The position numbers were made by a program, and so were the translations under genes. A DNA stretch of 19,138 nt, taken from the NCBI GenBank assembly GCA_001462255.1, contig LIUJ01000055.1, forward strand, positions 1-19,138, in the 5' to 3' direction. The notes beneath the pieces are model-generated. The model saw only the letters and a program-made list of their open reading frames with translations. It made no database searches and had not been told where the DNA came from. Positions 9,601 through 16,585 of this stretch are shown here, one piece after another (the first letter of the stretch is position 1; every line of letters begins with the position of its first letter). Source of the DNA: Fibrobacteria bacterium GUT77 (GTDB lineage: Bacteria > Fibrobacterota > Chitinivibrionia > Chitinivibrionales > Chitinispirillaceae).

Positions 9601-9832
9601 CGAGCGCGGCAATATCTTCCTAATGCAACAGAACTATGACGGCGCCAAGGCCTTCTTTGAGAGGGCGCTTAAGTTGGATTCCAAGTTCGCTCTGGCGGAG
9701 CTCGGTTTGGCAAAATTGGCCAAAGCGCAAAAGAATCAGGCCGAGTACCAAAAGCACCTGCAGAGCGCCGGCAAATTAGACCCCGGCAACAAGGAGATAC
9801 AGGATGAGATGAAGAGGGGCAATATCCGTTGA
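3671..9832 (+). CDS. Giant exported TPR protein with tandem 271-residue super-repeats
   Basis: A 2053-residue protein made almost wholly of tetratricopeptide repeats. The start at 3671 is preferred over the in-frame ATG at 3653, because GGAGGG lies 5 nt upstream of 3671, inside the codons the longer start would use, and 3671 gives a clean signal peptide (MNHRFAGYLL, hydrophobic core, GAFS before D26). TPR signatures such as NPNSTNEYKSLGDLYVQQKK and AVAAYKKYLEK recur throughout. Between about residues 540 and 1640 the repeats form four higher-order units. The GDLYVQQ-type motif recurs at 5909, 6722, 7532 and 8345, spacings of 813, 810 and 813 bp (271, 270, 271 residues). That equals eight 34-residue TPRs. 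No enzymatic motif, transmembrane anchor or sorting tail was seen. It is most likely a periplasmic or outer-surface scaffold; its actual partner is unknown. It is transcribed alone: divergent from its left neighbour and ended by a terminator. Confidence 0.9.
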   Translation: MNHRFAGYLLCPFIVAVFAVGAFSDETFYRMIRAENYAEAVRYADDKIPPTSRDGQLWASMGIAHENLNAPEKALACYLVGMKMDEKNYDTYLGAARVYNTLKQPDNAKEMAEKAMEIRQTGEASWEFARACIGLGKAKEAKAALEKVVESDPNNVVANRELGRIYYDAKDFNNALPLMKKSYARQADGELALRIAMAHKQLGQSEAAIDFFNKAASDKNPKPEVVIELARLYYDGADYRSAAQNFEKANKSMLTADDMYAWAVSLENNKADSKAVVDAYDAAVKKFGNASTPSALAAREKLGRAYLARKAYRDAESALSPLNRADPDGKTVPDIALLMAQVNEGLGNPNAAIGFLEKAIAKDKNNVEAYARLADLYAKSGQAEKANATQKKLVSLDPNNPKIHLSLGEYHLKGQKYNEALGSFQKSFTLQATAEAAVGMMNAAWNLKRFDLARDAAESALHRDPGLKEPQLMLAKIYMTEKNYLAARGVLIPLLKIEANNLDLWRDLALCGEKTGDTQVLSDADKRIIALDPKDVPSRVRVAKAAEKSGDLKTAYDTFKELANLQPKDADIQKSLYEIAVKQKNNPAASSHLKALLVLRPNDAEGHRELGNMQFASGDMGGALASYRSAVKADPNIKGMYQNYAAILLKNKAPTVEIMPVLIAAVNANEANEAILTAAGNEYQKQDNYSKAAEMYQRALSINPRNMTLLSSLALCQEKSGRIAEAILTYEQVTMSNPNSTNEYKSLGDLYVQQKKMPQAVAAYKKYLEKVPTATKIARLVGDHEFAQKNWPEANKYYGMVSGADANNAEYLKNFGTACFEAKNYTRAGMLFKQLSDANPRDADALKKLYEIETLNKNPRGASEQLKKYVALVPNDAPMQRTLGDMLFDNRDNAGALAAYRAALKLDPGIKGIHKRFVELLKDASAAERIAALNAAIAANEADAPMFAQLGELYRAGGNCKAAIPVLEQAMKLDARNTAVMASIADCQVKSGNTAGAVLALEQVTMMNPSATAEYKMLGDLYVQQRKPAEAVKAYKKFLEKGSDNAAARLVGEEAFKAKNWPEAVRYLTMVKGEERNPAFLEMIGRAAFENKDNMRAVDTYKTLSAMNPQNAEYVKMLYDLAGKMGAREDAVNHLRKYVTIKPQDAEMQKTLGDLLYDRKDRTGALAAYKAALAADPRAKGFHKRYAELVDAGGAPQDKISAMEGAIAAGESDVPMLIKLGNIYRDQKQPAKAVPLFEKAVKENRNDVQLLAALAQSQEAAGMIGEAITTYEQYVLMDPKASKEHKVLGDLYTKQRKPAEAMRAYKKYLERNSDNAVALMVAKEAYNAKQYQEAVRYFAMVQGEESKKPEFIKMYGTAAFQANDNARALTVLKEIGTPLNKDPEVFKMLEEVSRRTGANDMAVNYLKQYAALRPQDVEANRKLGDALFDRKDEAGALTAYRAVLKADPGAKGFLKRYVGLVMKAGNEAEKMSAFAAAINANEADVGVYAQLGALHKAKGDFVKAASMYEQASKLDPRNADYLGELADCQLKSGNLSGAAQNLQQAIMLNPKAVNEYRTLGNLYMQQNRKDQAVDAYKKYLDKASDTKVAQIVGDNAFEKKQYAEAFKYLSMVKDNTSMEYYYVLGRSAQESNNPKAAIDALEKFRMLSRGSKTPVPNRGDVIRTLALAYEKEGDDNRAAAAIDEYLKGPPPIKDQDAAYKRAQLIEGKDKRNADAAIRVYEENTTNYPRDYRNFLQAGIYYSRKNNASRALPMFEKCVAISDTISRAWYELGMMYGAQGKDKDMLKAFQKFISIESKNADAILRVGEYLLVTRNMPSDAMMFLEMANALKPNDPKIMPMLARGYMRTGRNDEGLRLLERIKNSTRGAPVDIEVRIALGEGYLSLGRNMEAAVEWKAVIDQKRDPAYLIKYATALVAMGNRNTEAVGIANEILAKQPDNIEGLMLSGRIKVASRNLEDAMEIFKQVGYKDPNYAPAIYERGNIFLMQQNYDGAKAFFERALKLDSKFALAELGLAKLAKAQKNQAEYQKHLQSAGKLDPGNKEIQDEMKRGNIR
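5290..8590 (+). repeat. Four tandem ~813-bp coding super-repeats (8 TPRs each)
   Basis: The motif around ALAAYRAALKLDPGIKG recurs at 5537, 6356, 7163 and 7976 (steps of 819, 807 and 813 bp), and the GDLYVQQ motif at 5909, 6722, 7532 and 8345. The phase is kept in both motifs, so the unit is a whole multi-TPR block rather than single TPRs. Outer limits are approximate because the flanking TPRs drift out of register. The DNA copies are clearly diverged, so the amplification is not recent. Confidence 0.8.
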
Positions 9833-9861
9833 TATCGACGGTTTCGCGGAGTATAAACCAC

Positions 9862-9888
9862 GGGCGGCCCAAACGCGGCCGCCCTTTC
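9862..9888 (+). terminator. Intrinsic terminator of the giant TPR gene
   Basis: A perfect 8-bp GC stem, GGGCGGCC (9862-9869) with GGCCGCCC (9877-9884), 7-nt loop, followed by TTTCTAT. It lies 30 bp after the TPR stop. It ends only about 20 bp before the next start codon, which suggests some readthrough or a promoter inside the short gap. Confidence 0.8.
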
Positions 9889-9907
9889 TATAATTAAGGA
9901 TGTTAAA

Positions 9908-10651
9908 ATGGCGTTACAGGAAGCGTTCGAAAGGCAAGGGAACTTGCTTTTTAAAAAAAGAGGGCACATTCCGCTTATCGTGCTTGGGGTTGGAATTTTG
10001 TGGTACGCTTTTTTGTTGTACGACGGCAGAGCGCAAGTCAATAGCTGGTGGGTAGACGCGCTTTTTTTGTGCGTAGGTTTTTTGGGCCTCGGCATCAGAA
10101 TTTTTACCGTAGGGTTTACGCCTAAGGGTACGAGCGGCAGAAATACGAACGAGGGGCAGATAGCCGAACAATTGAACACGTCGGGCATATATTCCACGGT
10201 ACGGCATCCGTTGTACTTGGGAAACTTCTTCATGTGGCTTGCCCCGCTTTTGATGTCGGCGGACGTATGGTTCATACTGTGTGTTTGCGCCTTCTTTTGG
10301 ATTTATTACGAACGGATAATGTACGCCGAAGAGCAATTTTTAAGAAATAAGTTCGGTCGGGCGTATGTTGATTGGTCGGACAAAACACCGGCTTTTTTTC
10401 CGAAATTTTCGCGGTACACGGGCGCGAATTTAACGTTTTCCGTCAAAAACGTATTAAAGCGCGAGTACAACGGCTTTTTTAACCTTGTTTTCGTGATGAC
10501 ATTGTTTCGTGGCGTAGGATTTGCCGTGACTATGAAAAAATTTTACATGGATATGCCGTGGATAATCATATTTTCAGCGTCCGCAGGTATATTTATATTA
10601 ATAAGGATACTCAAAAAGCGCACAAAGTTTTTGGATGTGGAGGGGAGGTAG
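9908..10651 (+). CDS. Membrane methyltransferase, ICMT/PEMT family (possibly LmtA-like lipid A 1-phosphate methyltransferase)
   Basis: A 247-residue polytopic inner-membrane protein. Hydrophobic spans are visible at about 20-37, 50-66, 103-118, 120-137, 188-206 and 216-234. Between them lies the isoprenylcysteine/phospholipid methyltransferase core: GIYSTVRHPLYLGN (RHP at 99-101) and, after the next spans, ERIMYAEEQFLRNKFG with the E141-E142 pair. These are the residues that bind S-adenosylmethionine in this fold. The N-terminus (ALQEAFERQGNLLFKKRG) resembles, from memory, proteins annotated as lipid A Kdo2 1-phosphate O-methyltransferases in Leptospira and Bacteroidota; this substrate is inference and another lipid or prenyl acceptor is possible. 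AAGGA lies 7 nt before the ATG. The gene stands between the TPR terminator and the mre operon promoter, so it is probably its own unit. Confidence 0.8.
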   Translation: MALQEAFERQGNLLFKKRGHIPLIVLGVGILWYAFLLYDGRAQVNSWWVDALFLCVGFLGLGIRIFTVGFTPKGTSGRNTNEGQIAEQLNTSGIYSTVRHPLYLGNFFMWLAPLLMSADVWFILCVCAFFWIYYERIMYAEEQFLRNKFGRAYVDWSDKTPAFFPKFSRYTGANLTFSVKNVLKREYNGFFNLVFVMTLFRGVGFAVTMKKFYMDMPWIIIFSASAGIFILIRILKKRTKFLDVEGR

Positions 10652-10739
10652 AAGCGCCTTGTTTGTAACTTGGGTAGCCGCGGGGTTTAGGGGACGCTTT
10701 TCTCAAAAAAACAAATAAAAAAAATAATTTTAACAAAAA

Positions 10740-10767
10740 TTGGTTATCGGTTGGTGCGCAATATTAT
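10740..10767 (+). promoter_or_regulatory. Candidate promoter of the rod-shape operon
   Basis: TTGGTT (10740-10745) and TATTAT (10762-10767) with a 16-bp spacer, preceded by A-rich DNA (10705-10738) that could act as an UP element. The whole gap 10652-10850 otherwise shows no gene. A leader of about 75 nt would precede mreB. Confidence 0.4.
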
Positions 10768-10850
10768 ATTTATTATATATATAGCTACCGTTTCCGTATT
10801 TGCGGTATTCGGTTTGCTCACGTGACAAAAAGGGGTTTTGGGGATTATTT

Positions 10851-11885
10851 ATGGGATTAATGCCGGTTTTTTCCAATGATTTGGGGATTGACCTGGGGAC
10901 AGCCAATACGTTGGTGTACGCCCGGGGGCGGGGGCTCCTTATTGACGAGCCGTCGGTCGTCGCGGTCGATAGGAACACCAAGAACGTTGTTGCCATTGGG
11001 CTTGAGGCCAAGAGGATGCTTGGTCGCACGCCGGGTGAGATAGAGGCCATTCGTCCCATGAAGGACGGGGTGATTGCCGATTTCGACCTCGTTGAGCAGA
11101 TGCTCAAATACTTTATTCGCAAGGTGCAAAAGCATCGCTTCTACTTCCGTCCGCGCGCGGTGATAGGCGTTCCAGCGGGCATAACGGAGGTCGAAAAGCG
11201 CGCCGTAATTGATTCCGCCGAAAGCGCCGGCGTCCGCGAGGTTTATTTGGTGACGGAAACCATGGCCTCCGCCATAGGTATGGGCATTCCGGTTGAGGAA
11301 CCCTCCGGGAATATGGTCATCGACATCGGCGGCGGCACCGCCGAGATAGCCGTTTTGGCGCTAAACGGCATGGTTTGCGATATGTCCGTTCGCACCGGCG
11401 GCGACGAAATGGACGAAACTATAGTATCGTACCTCAAAAAGGCGTATAACCTGTTGGTCGGCGAGAGCACGGCCGAACAAATCAAAATACAAATCGGCTC
11501 AGCCTTCCCGTTGGAAGACGAGTTGGAGATGGAAGTAAAGGGACGCGACCTCGTAGCCGGCATACCCAAGACGCTCCGCATCACCTCCACCGAGATCCGC
11601 GACGCCCTCAACGAACCCATATCGGTAATCGTGGAGGCCGTCAAGCAGGCGCTCGAACAAACGCCGCCGGAGCTTTCCGCCGATATTTTGGACAAAGGCA
11701 TCATAATGACCGGCGGCAGTTCGCAATTACGCGGGTTGGACGAAAGGATCCGCCAAGAGACGAATTTGCCGGTAAACGTGATAGATGATCCTCTGACCTG
11801 TGTCGCGCGCGGGGCGCTCAAGATTATTGAGGAGTTTGAGAAGTATCATCCGGTGCTTATGCCCACCGGCAAGCACGGTAGGTAG
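10851..11885 (+). CDS. mreB: Rod-shape actin homologue MreB
   Basis: MreB is the actin-like ATPase that forms membrane-bound filaments and directs lateral wall synthesis. The 344-residue product matches the family length. Phosphate-1 motif DLGTANT is at residues 14-20; phosphate-2 is IDIGGGTAEIAVL; the adenosine motif is IIMTGGSSQLRGLDE, followed by DDPLTCVARGALK. The start is ATG 10851 (MGLMPVFSND), just ahead of the first beta strand, with TGGGGATT upstream; an in-frame TTG at 10800 would add 17 residues of non-conserved sequence, and ATG 10860 is a weaker alternative. The N-terminus holds a short hydrophobic stretch (LMPVF) that may aid membrane contact. First gene of the mreBCD-mrdA-rodA operon, with 23 bp to mreC. 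Confidence 0.97.
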   Translation: MGLMPVFSNDLGIDLGTANTLVYARGRGLLIDEPSVVAVDRNTKNVVAIGLEAKRMLGRTPGEIEAIRPMKDGVIADFDLVEQMLKYFIRKVQKHRFYFRPRAVIGVPAGITEVEKRAVIDSAESAGVREVYLVTETMASAIGMGIPVEEPSGNMVIDIGGGTAEIAVLALNGMVCDMSVRTGGDEMDETIVSYLKKAYNLLVGESTAEQIKIQIGSAFPLEDELEMEVKGRDLVAGIPKTLRITSTEIRDALNEPISVIVEAVKQALEQTPPELSADILDKGIIMTGGSSQLRGLDERIRQETNLPVNVIDDPLTCVARGALKIIEEFEKYHPVLMPTGKHGR

Positions 11886-11908
11886 GGCGGGGGCGGGTTT
11901 TATACGAT

Positions 11909-12739
11909 ATGCGAGTGCTTATAGATTTAATCGTCCGTCACCGCAACGGTTGTTCGTTGTTGCTCACGGTTATACTCAGCGTGGTAATGATTGCCGTGCG
12001 GCCCGAAGCGCAGGCCAAGATTGCCCGCGCCCTCTCCATGAGTATCTTTTATCCGGCGTACATCGCGGTCTCCCAGGTGCCTATGTACACGGGGCTTTAC
12101 TCCGAAAACAAGCGCCTGCGTCAGGAACTCACCGAAATCAACACCCGTTTGCAGGTTTTCCGCGAATTGGAGGCGGAGAACGCCCGGTTGCGCGGGTTGG
12201 TAGGGTTTGCCGAACGCACCCTATACACCCTCGTTCCGGCTCGGGTCGTAGCCCGCGACCCTTCGCCGCAGTACCGTAGCGTGATTGTGAACGGCGGCCG
12301 CGCACAAGGGGTGGAGATGTATATGCCCGTAGTAGGCGAGCGCGGCGCGGCGGGGAAGGTTGTGCAGGTGCTCGACGGTATGTCTATGGTGCAACTTTTG
12401 CGTGACCCGTCGAGCCGCACAAGCGTAATGGTCAGCAGGTCGCGGACTGTGGGGATACTGCAAACCGAAAACGGGCGCGACTTTTTCGTTCGCTTGCGCA
12501 GCCACGAAGATGTGCGGGGACAGGACACGATAGTCACCTCCGGTCTCGGCGGCATATTCCCAAAGGGTCTGTCGGTAGGTTTTGTGAAAAAAATTGACGA
12601 CGGTAACCCCCTCTTCAAACGCGCCTATATAGATTTTTCCATAGACTTCGATAAGTTGGAGGAGGTTTTCGTAGTGCGCCTGCCGCCGCTATGGGCGGCG
12701 CAACGCGCCGAACTTGATCAGGTGAAGACCGGAAAATGA
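11909..12739 (+). CDS. mreC: Rod-shape determining protein MreC
   Basis: A 276-residue bitopic periplasmic protein that links MreB/MreD to the PBP2-RodA synthase and is thought to activate PBP2. The cytoplasmic tail is short (MRVLIDLIVRHRN), one membrane span covers about residues 14-30, a coiled coil rich in E/L/R heptads follows at about 65-98 (ENKRLRQELTEI, ELEAENARLRGLV), then the paired beta-barrel domain with typical MreC phrases: VNGGRAQGV, GAAGKVVQV, SSRTSVMVSRS and DTIVTSGLGGIFPKGLSVGFV. The start has no strong Shine-Dalgarno sequence, only a G-rich stretch, so translation may be coupled to mreB. Its stop overlaps the mreD start (ATGA), a sign of translational coupling. Confidence 0.95.
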   Translation: MRVLIDLIVRHRNGCSLLLTVILSVVMIAVRPEAQAKIARALSMSIFYPAYIAVSQVPMYTGLYSENKRLRQELTEINTRLQVFRELEAENARLRGLVGFAERTLYTLVPARVVARDPSPQYRSVIVNGGRAQGVEMYMPVVGERGAAGKVVQVLDGMSMVQLLRDPSSRTSVMVSRSRTVGILQTENGRDFFVRLRSHEDVRGQDTIVTSGLGGIFPKGLSVGFVKKIDDGNPLFKRAYIDFSIDFDKLEEVFVVRLPPLWAAQRAELDQVKTGK

Positions 12740-13236
12740 TGAACGTAGCGCTTAAATGGGCGGGTTGGATTATTCTGTGCGTGATACTGCAGAGCACGCT
12801 TGTGCCCTACATTGCCGTAATGTCGTGCAAGCCGGATTTGCCGATTGTCGCCCTGTTCTACCTGTCGCTCCGCTTGGGCGTTATGCCCGGCGTGTATGTG
12901 GGATTCTTTCTCGGTTTGGGGCAAGACCTTTTTTCCCAAAGCGTTCTCGGACAAATCGCGTTGGCCAAGAGCGTAGCCGGCTTTGTAGCCGGGCTCTTCA
13001 ACGAGCGGGTCGTGCGCTTGGATCCTATTACGCGGGGGGCGCTGCTCATAGCCGTGTTTGTGCTCAACGACGCGATTGTTATGCTTGTGCAAATAGTAAA
13101 GTCCGACGGTAGCGCCGGTATGTTCTTTACGGAGCTTTTGATGGTCACACTGCCCAGAGCCCTGTATTCGCTTGTTTTCGCGGCCATCCCGCTTGTGTGG
13201 GTAAATGTCGTAAAGCCGCATAGACTTATAGACTGA
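12736..13236 (+). CDS. mreD: Rod-shape determining protein MreD
   Basis: A 166-residue inner-membrane protein with about five hydrophobic spans and few charged residues. MreD sits with MreC and regulates its interaction with the elongasome. Family cues are the N-terminal WIILCVILQSTLVPYIA, then KPDLPIVALFYLSLRLGVMPGVYVGFFLGLGQDL and a helix ending LVWVNVV. Sequence conservation of MreD is low, so the call rests on size, topology and position between mreC and mrdA. The ATG at 12736 overlaps the mreC stop by 4 nt; the next codon, ATG 12739, is an equally possible start. Ten base pairs separate it from mrdA. Confidence 0.93.
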   Translation: MMNVALKWAGWIILCVILQSTLVPYIAVMSCKPDLPIVALFYLSLRLGVMPGVYVGFFLGLGQDLFSQSVLGQIALAKSVAGFVAGLFNERVVRLDPITRGALLIAVFVLNDAIVMLVQIVKSDGSAGMFFTELLMVTLPRALYSLVFAAIPLVWVNVVKPHRLID

Positions 13237-13246
13237 TCGGTAAGCC

Positions 13247-15250
13247 ATGGCGATCGGAAAAAGGCTACAAGACGAACCGCATGAGCGACGGGCCAAAAGC
13301 CTCGTGGTAGGCATGGTGTGTTGCTTGGCCATGGCCGTGTTGTTGGTGAACTTGTACCGGTTGCAGGTAATAGAGGCCGAAGAGAGTATCCGAATATCAA
13401 ACGAAAACAGTATGCGCGAGCAGGTGGTGCTCCCGCCGCGCGGGCGCATTTTGGACAGAAACGGCAACGAACTGGCGCGTAGTCGCCCCGCATACTCGAT
13501 ATGCGTGCTACCATACAGTTTGCGTAACCGCGAAAAGGTGATTTCGTCGCTTTGCAAGATACGCGACATTGAGGGGAACGTCGTTTTTGACAGCGTGACC
13601 CTCGTCCAACAGTTTCGCAGAGCCAACACCCGCAAGTTTGACCTCACGCGCATAAAAGAGGACGTGCCCATAGATATAGTGAGCATAGTGGAAGAGCACT
13701 ATATGGAGTTGCCGGGGATTGTGGTGGAAACGGAGTCGCGCCGCGAGTACCCATACGGCGCCGCGGCGTTCCACGCGGTGGGATATATGGGCGAAATACC
13801 CGAAAGCGAGTTTGATACCCTCAGAAATCAAGACTACTACTGGGGCGACCTTATGGGCCGGGCCGGACTTGAGCGTACCTACGAGAGCGTAATGAGGGGG
13901 CGGTGCGGACGAGAATACTTGGAGGTCAACGCCTACGGCAAAAGTTTGGGCACCGTGTCCAACATCAAAAAGGTCGATCCGGTCTACGGAAACGACATAT
14001 ACACTACGCTCGACATAAATATGCAGCTTGTGGTCAAAAAAGCCTTCCCTGATTCTCTAAAGGGCGCCGTGGTCGCCTTGGATCCGCGCAACGGCGATGT
14101 TTTGGTGCTCTTCAGCAACCCGTCGGTAGACCCCAATATCTTTTCCTCGTCACCCTCCGTAAGGAGCAAGACGTGGGCGGCGGTGGCGGCCGACCGTAAC
14201 CTCCCGCTAAACAACCGCGCCATAGCCGGCGTTTACCCTCCGGGTTCAACGTTCAAGGTGCTTAGCGGTATAACCGGTCTCGACGCCGGGATCATCACAA
14301 AGGATTCGAGGATGCCCTCCGCGTGCGGCGGTAGTTTCCGCTTCGGCAGCCGCATAGCGAAGTGCCACAAGCCCGCGCCCGGCCACGGTAGCACAAACTA
14401 CATATCGGCGGTACAGTATTCGTGCAACGTGTACTTCTACCAACTCGGCTTAAGGCTCGGCGACGCCAGAATAAATAAGTACGCGAATATGTTCTCTTTG
14501 GGTAGCGTTACCGGCATAGACCTGCCCGGAGAGAAGGCCGGTTATTTGTCGGGCGAAAAGGCCTACAACGAGCGCTTCGCCTCAAGAAACTGGAAATGGA
14601 CGCAGGGACTCGTAATGGACCTCGCCATAGGCCAGCAACAGGTGCTCACGCCGTTGCAGTTGGCCCTAATGGTGGGCGGCATGGGCAACGGGAAGCGCAT
14701 ATACAGGCCGCGTTTGATGAGCGAGGAGCGCAACAAGGACGGCATATTGGTGTACCAAAATCTGCCGGTCGAAAAGAATAAGATACAGGTGGGTCAGTAC
14801 GCCCTCGACGTAACGCGAGAGGCGCTGGCCGCGGTTGTCAAACCGGGCGGCACCGGTTGGCGCGCCGGGGTGCCGGGTATTCCCGTAGGCGGCAAAACCG
14901 GTAGCGCCCAAAACCCGCATAGCGACCTTTCACACGCGATGTTCATTGCCGTAGCCCCGGTTGACGATCCGGTAATAGCCGTGGCGGTGGCCATAGAAAA
15001 CGCCGGCGGCGGCGGCGCGGTGGCGGCGCCGGTGGCCGGAACGCTGCTCAACTACTTCTTCAGCGAAACCGAAGAGGGAAAGAGCGTATACAAAAAGTAT
15101 AACCCGGACTCGGATCAAAGACCCAGAAGGCCGCAAACGCAAAGACCGGCGCCTTCGCCTACGGAGAGCGCGGCAAACGCGGCCGCAGACGCGGCGGACA
15201 GATCCGAATCCGCCCCAACGCCCCGCCCGCCCGCGCCGGAGGGCGAGTAA
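13247..15250 (+). CDS. mrdA: Penicillin-binding protein 2 (elongasome peptidoglycan D,D-transpeptidase)
   Basis: A 667-residue class B PBP that cross-links peptidoglycan made by RodA during elongation. After a short cytoplasmic segment, one membrane span covers about residues 19-40. The pedestal domain begins with the family motif LPPRGRILDRNGNELARSRPAYS and continues with RREYPYG, HAVGYMGEI and GRAGLERTYE. The catalytic domain carries all three active-site motifs: S334-T-F-K337 (in PPGSTFK), S392-C-N394 and K550-T-G552. GQQQVLTPLQLA and MFIAVAPVDDP are also typical. The last 45 or so residues are a disordered Pro/Ala/Arg-rich tail (ending APEGE) not needed for the fold and of unknown role. 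It lies directly after mreD and 32 bp before rodA, as in canonical elongasome operons. Confidence 0.97.
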   Translation: MAIGKRLQDEPHERRAKSLVVGMVCCLAMAVLLVNLYRLQVIEAEESIRISNENSMREQVVLPPRGRILDRNGNELARSRPAYSICVLPYSLRNREKVISSLCKIRDIEGNVVFDSVTLVQQFRRANTRKFDLTRIKEDVPIDIVSIVEEHYMELPGIVVETESRREYPYGAAAFHAVGYMGEIPESEFDTLRNQDYYWGDLMGRAGLERTYESVMRGRCGREYLEVNAYGKSLGTVSNIKKVDPVYGNDIYTTLDINMQLVVKKAFPDSLKGAVVALDPRNGDVLVLFSNPSVDPNIFSSSPSVRSKTWAAVAADRNLPLNNRAIAGVYPPGSTFKVLSGITGLDAGIITKDSRMPSACGGSFRFGSRIAKCHKPAPGHGSTNYISAVQYSCNVYFYQLGLRLGDARINKYANMFSLGSVTGIDLPGEKAGYLSGEKAYNERFASRNWKWTQGLVMDLAIGQQQVLTPLQLALMVGGMGNGKRIYRPRLMSEERNKDGILVYQNLPVEKNKIQVGQYALDVTREALAAVVKPGGTGWRAGVPGIPVGGKTGSAQNPHSDLSHAMFIAVAPVDDPVIAVAVAIENAGGGGAVAAPVAGTLLNYFFSETEEGKSVYKKYNPDSDQRPRRPQTQRPAPSPTESAANAAADAADRSESAPTPRPPAPEGE

Positions 15251-15282
15251 TGAACAACGATAAACGTTACGGAGAATGCTAA

Positions 15283-16566
15283 ATGGACGACCTCCGCAGA
15301 AAGCGCAGCTTAGACTTCCTGTTGCTCCTCACGGCTTTGGCCCTGTGGGTGATAGGGATATTTCTCGTATACAGCGCGACCTACATCCACGAGAGCGGGC
15401 CGCTTGTAGGCATATACAAACAACAGATACTTTGGGTGGTGATGGCGCTGCTCATCGTCGTCCTAATCATATCGATTCCGGCGCGCTACGTATCCGCGGC
15501 CGCGTATGTTTTATACGGACTGTCGCTCGTTTTGCTTGTTTTGGCCATAGCCACCGGTTCCGGCGTGAGCGCCAAAGGCGCCGAACGGTGGGTCATGATA
15601 GGCGGCTTCAAAATACAACCGTCCGAATTTGCCAAAGTGGGTCTGCTATTGGCGCTGGCTAAACGCCTAAGCGAAAAACCCGTATCGCTCTACAACTTAA
15701 CGACGCTCATCGTACCCGTTATACTTATTCTTGTCCCGTTTGCCTTGGTGCTAAAACAACCCGACTTAGGCACGGCCATGGTCTTCTGCGTAATGGCGTT
15801 GCCTATGTTCTACTGGAGCAAGCTTACGCTACTCGACGTCTTCTACATCGTGTCGCCGCTTATATCCCTGCTACTCTCCGCCGTGCCGCTCCTACTGGCG
15901 TTCAACACCGGCGTGAGCTGGGGCGTCTTTGAGGCCGTGCCGTGGGGATTATTCTTTATAGTAGTGGTTGTGCTGCTCTACATCTTTCGCGCCCCGCTGT
16001 TCATTTGGATAGGCGTAATAGCCGGAAACATCATGACGGCCACGATAACCACGGTGGTTTGGGGTTCCGTGCTCAAAGACTACCAAAAGATGCGTATAAC
16101 GAGCTTCATGAACCCGCAGTCCGACCCCTTCGGTTCCGGTTACCAGGTCATACAATCCAAGGTGGCCATAGGTTCCGGTCACATATTCGGCAAGGGGTAC
16201 TTGCAGGGTACCCAGTCGCGCCTGTCTTTTCTCCCGGAGCAACACACCGACTTCATCTTCTCCGTGCTCGGCGAGCAATTCGGCTTAATCGGTTGTTCCG
16301 CGGTAGTGCTCTTATTTACTATACTGATTGTGAGGGGTATATGGGTTACATACAACTGTCGCAACCGTTTCATTAATTTGGTGGCGGTAGGTTCCACCGC
16401 GATATTGGGTTTCCACATATTCGTAAACATCGCGATAACGCTTGGTATGATGCCGGTAACGGGTTTGCCGCTCCCGTTCCTCTCCTACGGGGGATCGTTT
16501 ACCGTAACGGTGGCGATACTAGTGGGGTTGTTGCTAAACGCGAGGGTTACGGATCAGGACTTTTGA
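15283..16566 (+). CDS. rodA: SEDS peptidoglycan glycosyltransferase RodA
   Basis: A 427-residue polytopic membrane glycosyltransferase of the SEDS family that polymerises lipid II into glycan strands in complex with PBP2. About ten hydrophobic spans are visible. Hallmarks: GAERWVMIGGFKIQPSEFAK, QPDLGTAMV, NPQSDPFGSGYQVIQSKVAIGSG (D281 matches the essential aspartate of extracellular loop 4), GTQSRLSFLPEQHTDFIFSV, and LPLPFLSYGGS near the end. It is longer than the 370-residue E. coli protein mainly through an extra hydrophobic stretch at about 175-245. GGAGA at 15271-15275 sits 7 nt before the ATG. It is the last gene of the operon; the neighbour beyond is convergent. No strong terminator was seen, only a weak AGCC-TTGC-GGCT hairpin just after the stop. 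Confidence 0.97.
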   Translation: MDDLRRKRSLDFLLLLTALALWVIGIFLVYSATYIHESGPLVGIYKQQILWVVMALLIVVLIISIPARYVSAAAYVLYGLSLVLLVLAIATGSGVSAKGAERWVMIGGFKIQPSEFAKVGLLLALAKRLSEKPVSLYNLTTLIVPVILILVPFALVLKQPDLGTAMVFCVMALPMFYWSKLTLLDVFYIVSPLISLLLSAVPLLLAFNTGVSWGVFEAVPWGLFFIVVVVLLYIFRAPLFIWIGVIAGNIMTATITTVVWGSVLKDYQKMRITSFMNPQSDPFGSGYQVIQSKVAIGSGHIFGKGYLQGTQSRLSFLPEQHTDFIFSVLGEQFGLIGCSAVVLLFTILIVRGIWVTYNCRNRFINLVAVGSTAILGFHIFVNIAITLGMMPVTGLPLPFLSYGGSFTVTVAILVGLLLNARVTDQDF

Positions 16567-16585
16567 GCCTTGCGGCTTAGCGCCT

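Noticed and set aside
10800..10850. TTG start for mreB, 17 codons upstream
   Set aside because: The extra residues are not MreB-like and lie in the leader; ATG 10851 has a G-rich ribosome-binding site and gives the family's usual N-terminus.
12718..13686. 322-aa minus-strand ORF across mreD and mrdA
   Set aside because: It is antisense to two clearly identified, motif-bearing genes and has no signal of its own.
16567..16585. Strong terminator between rodA and the convergent regulator
   Set aside because: Only a 4-bp AGCC/GGCT stem is present, and the T-run nearby belongs to the coding end of the regulator.
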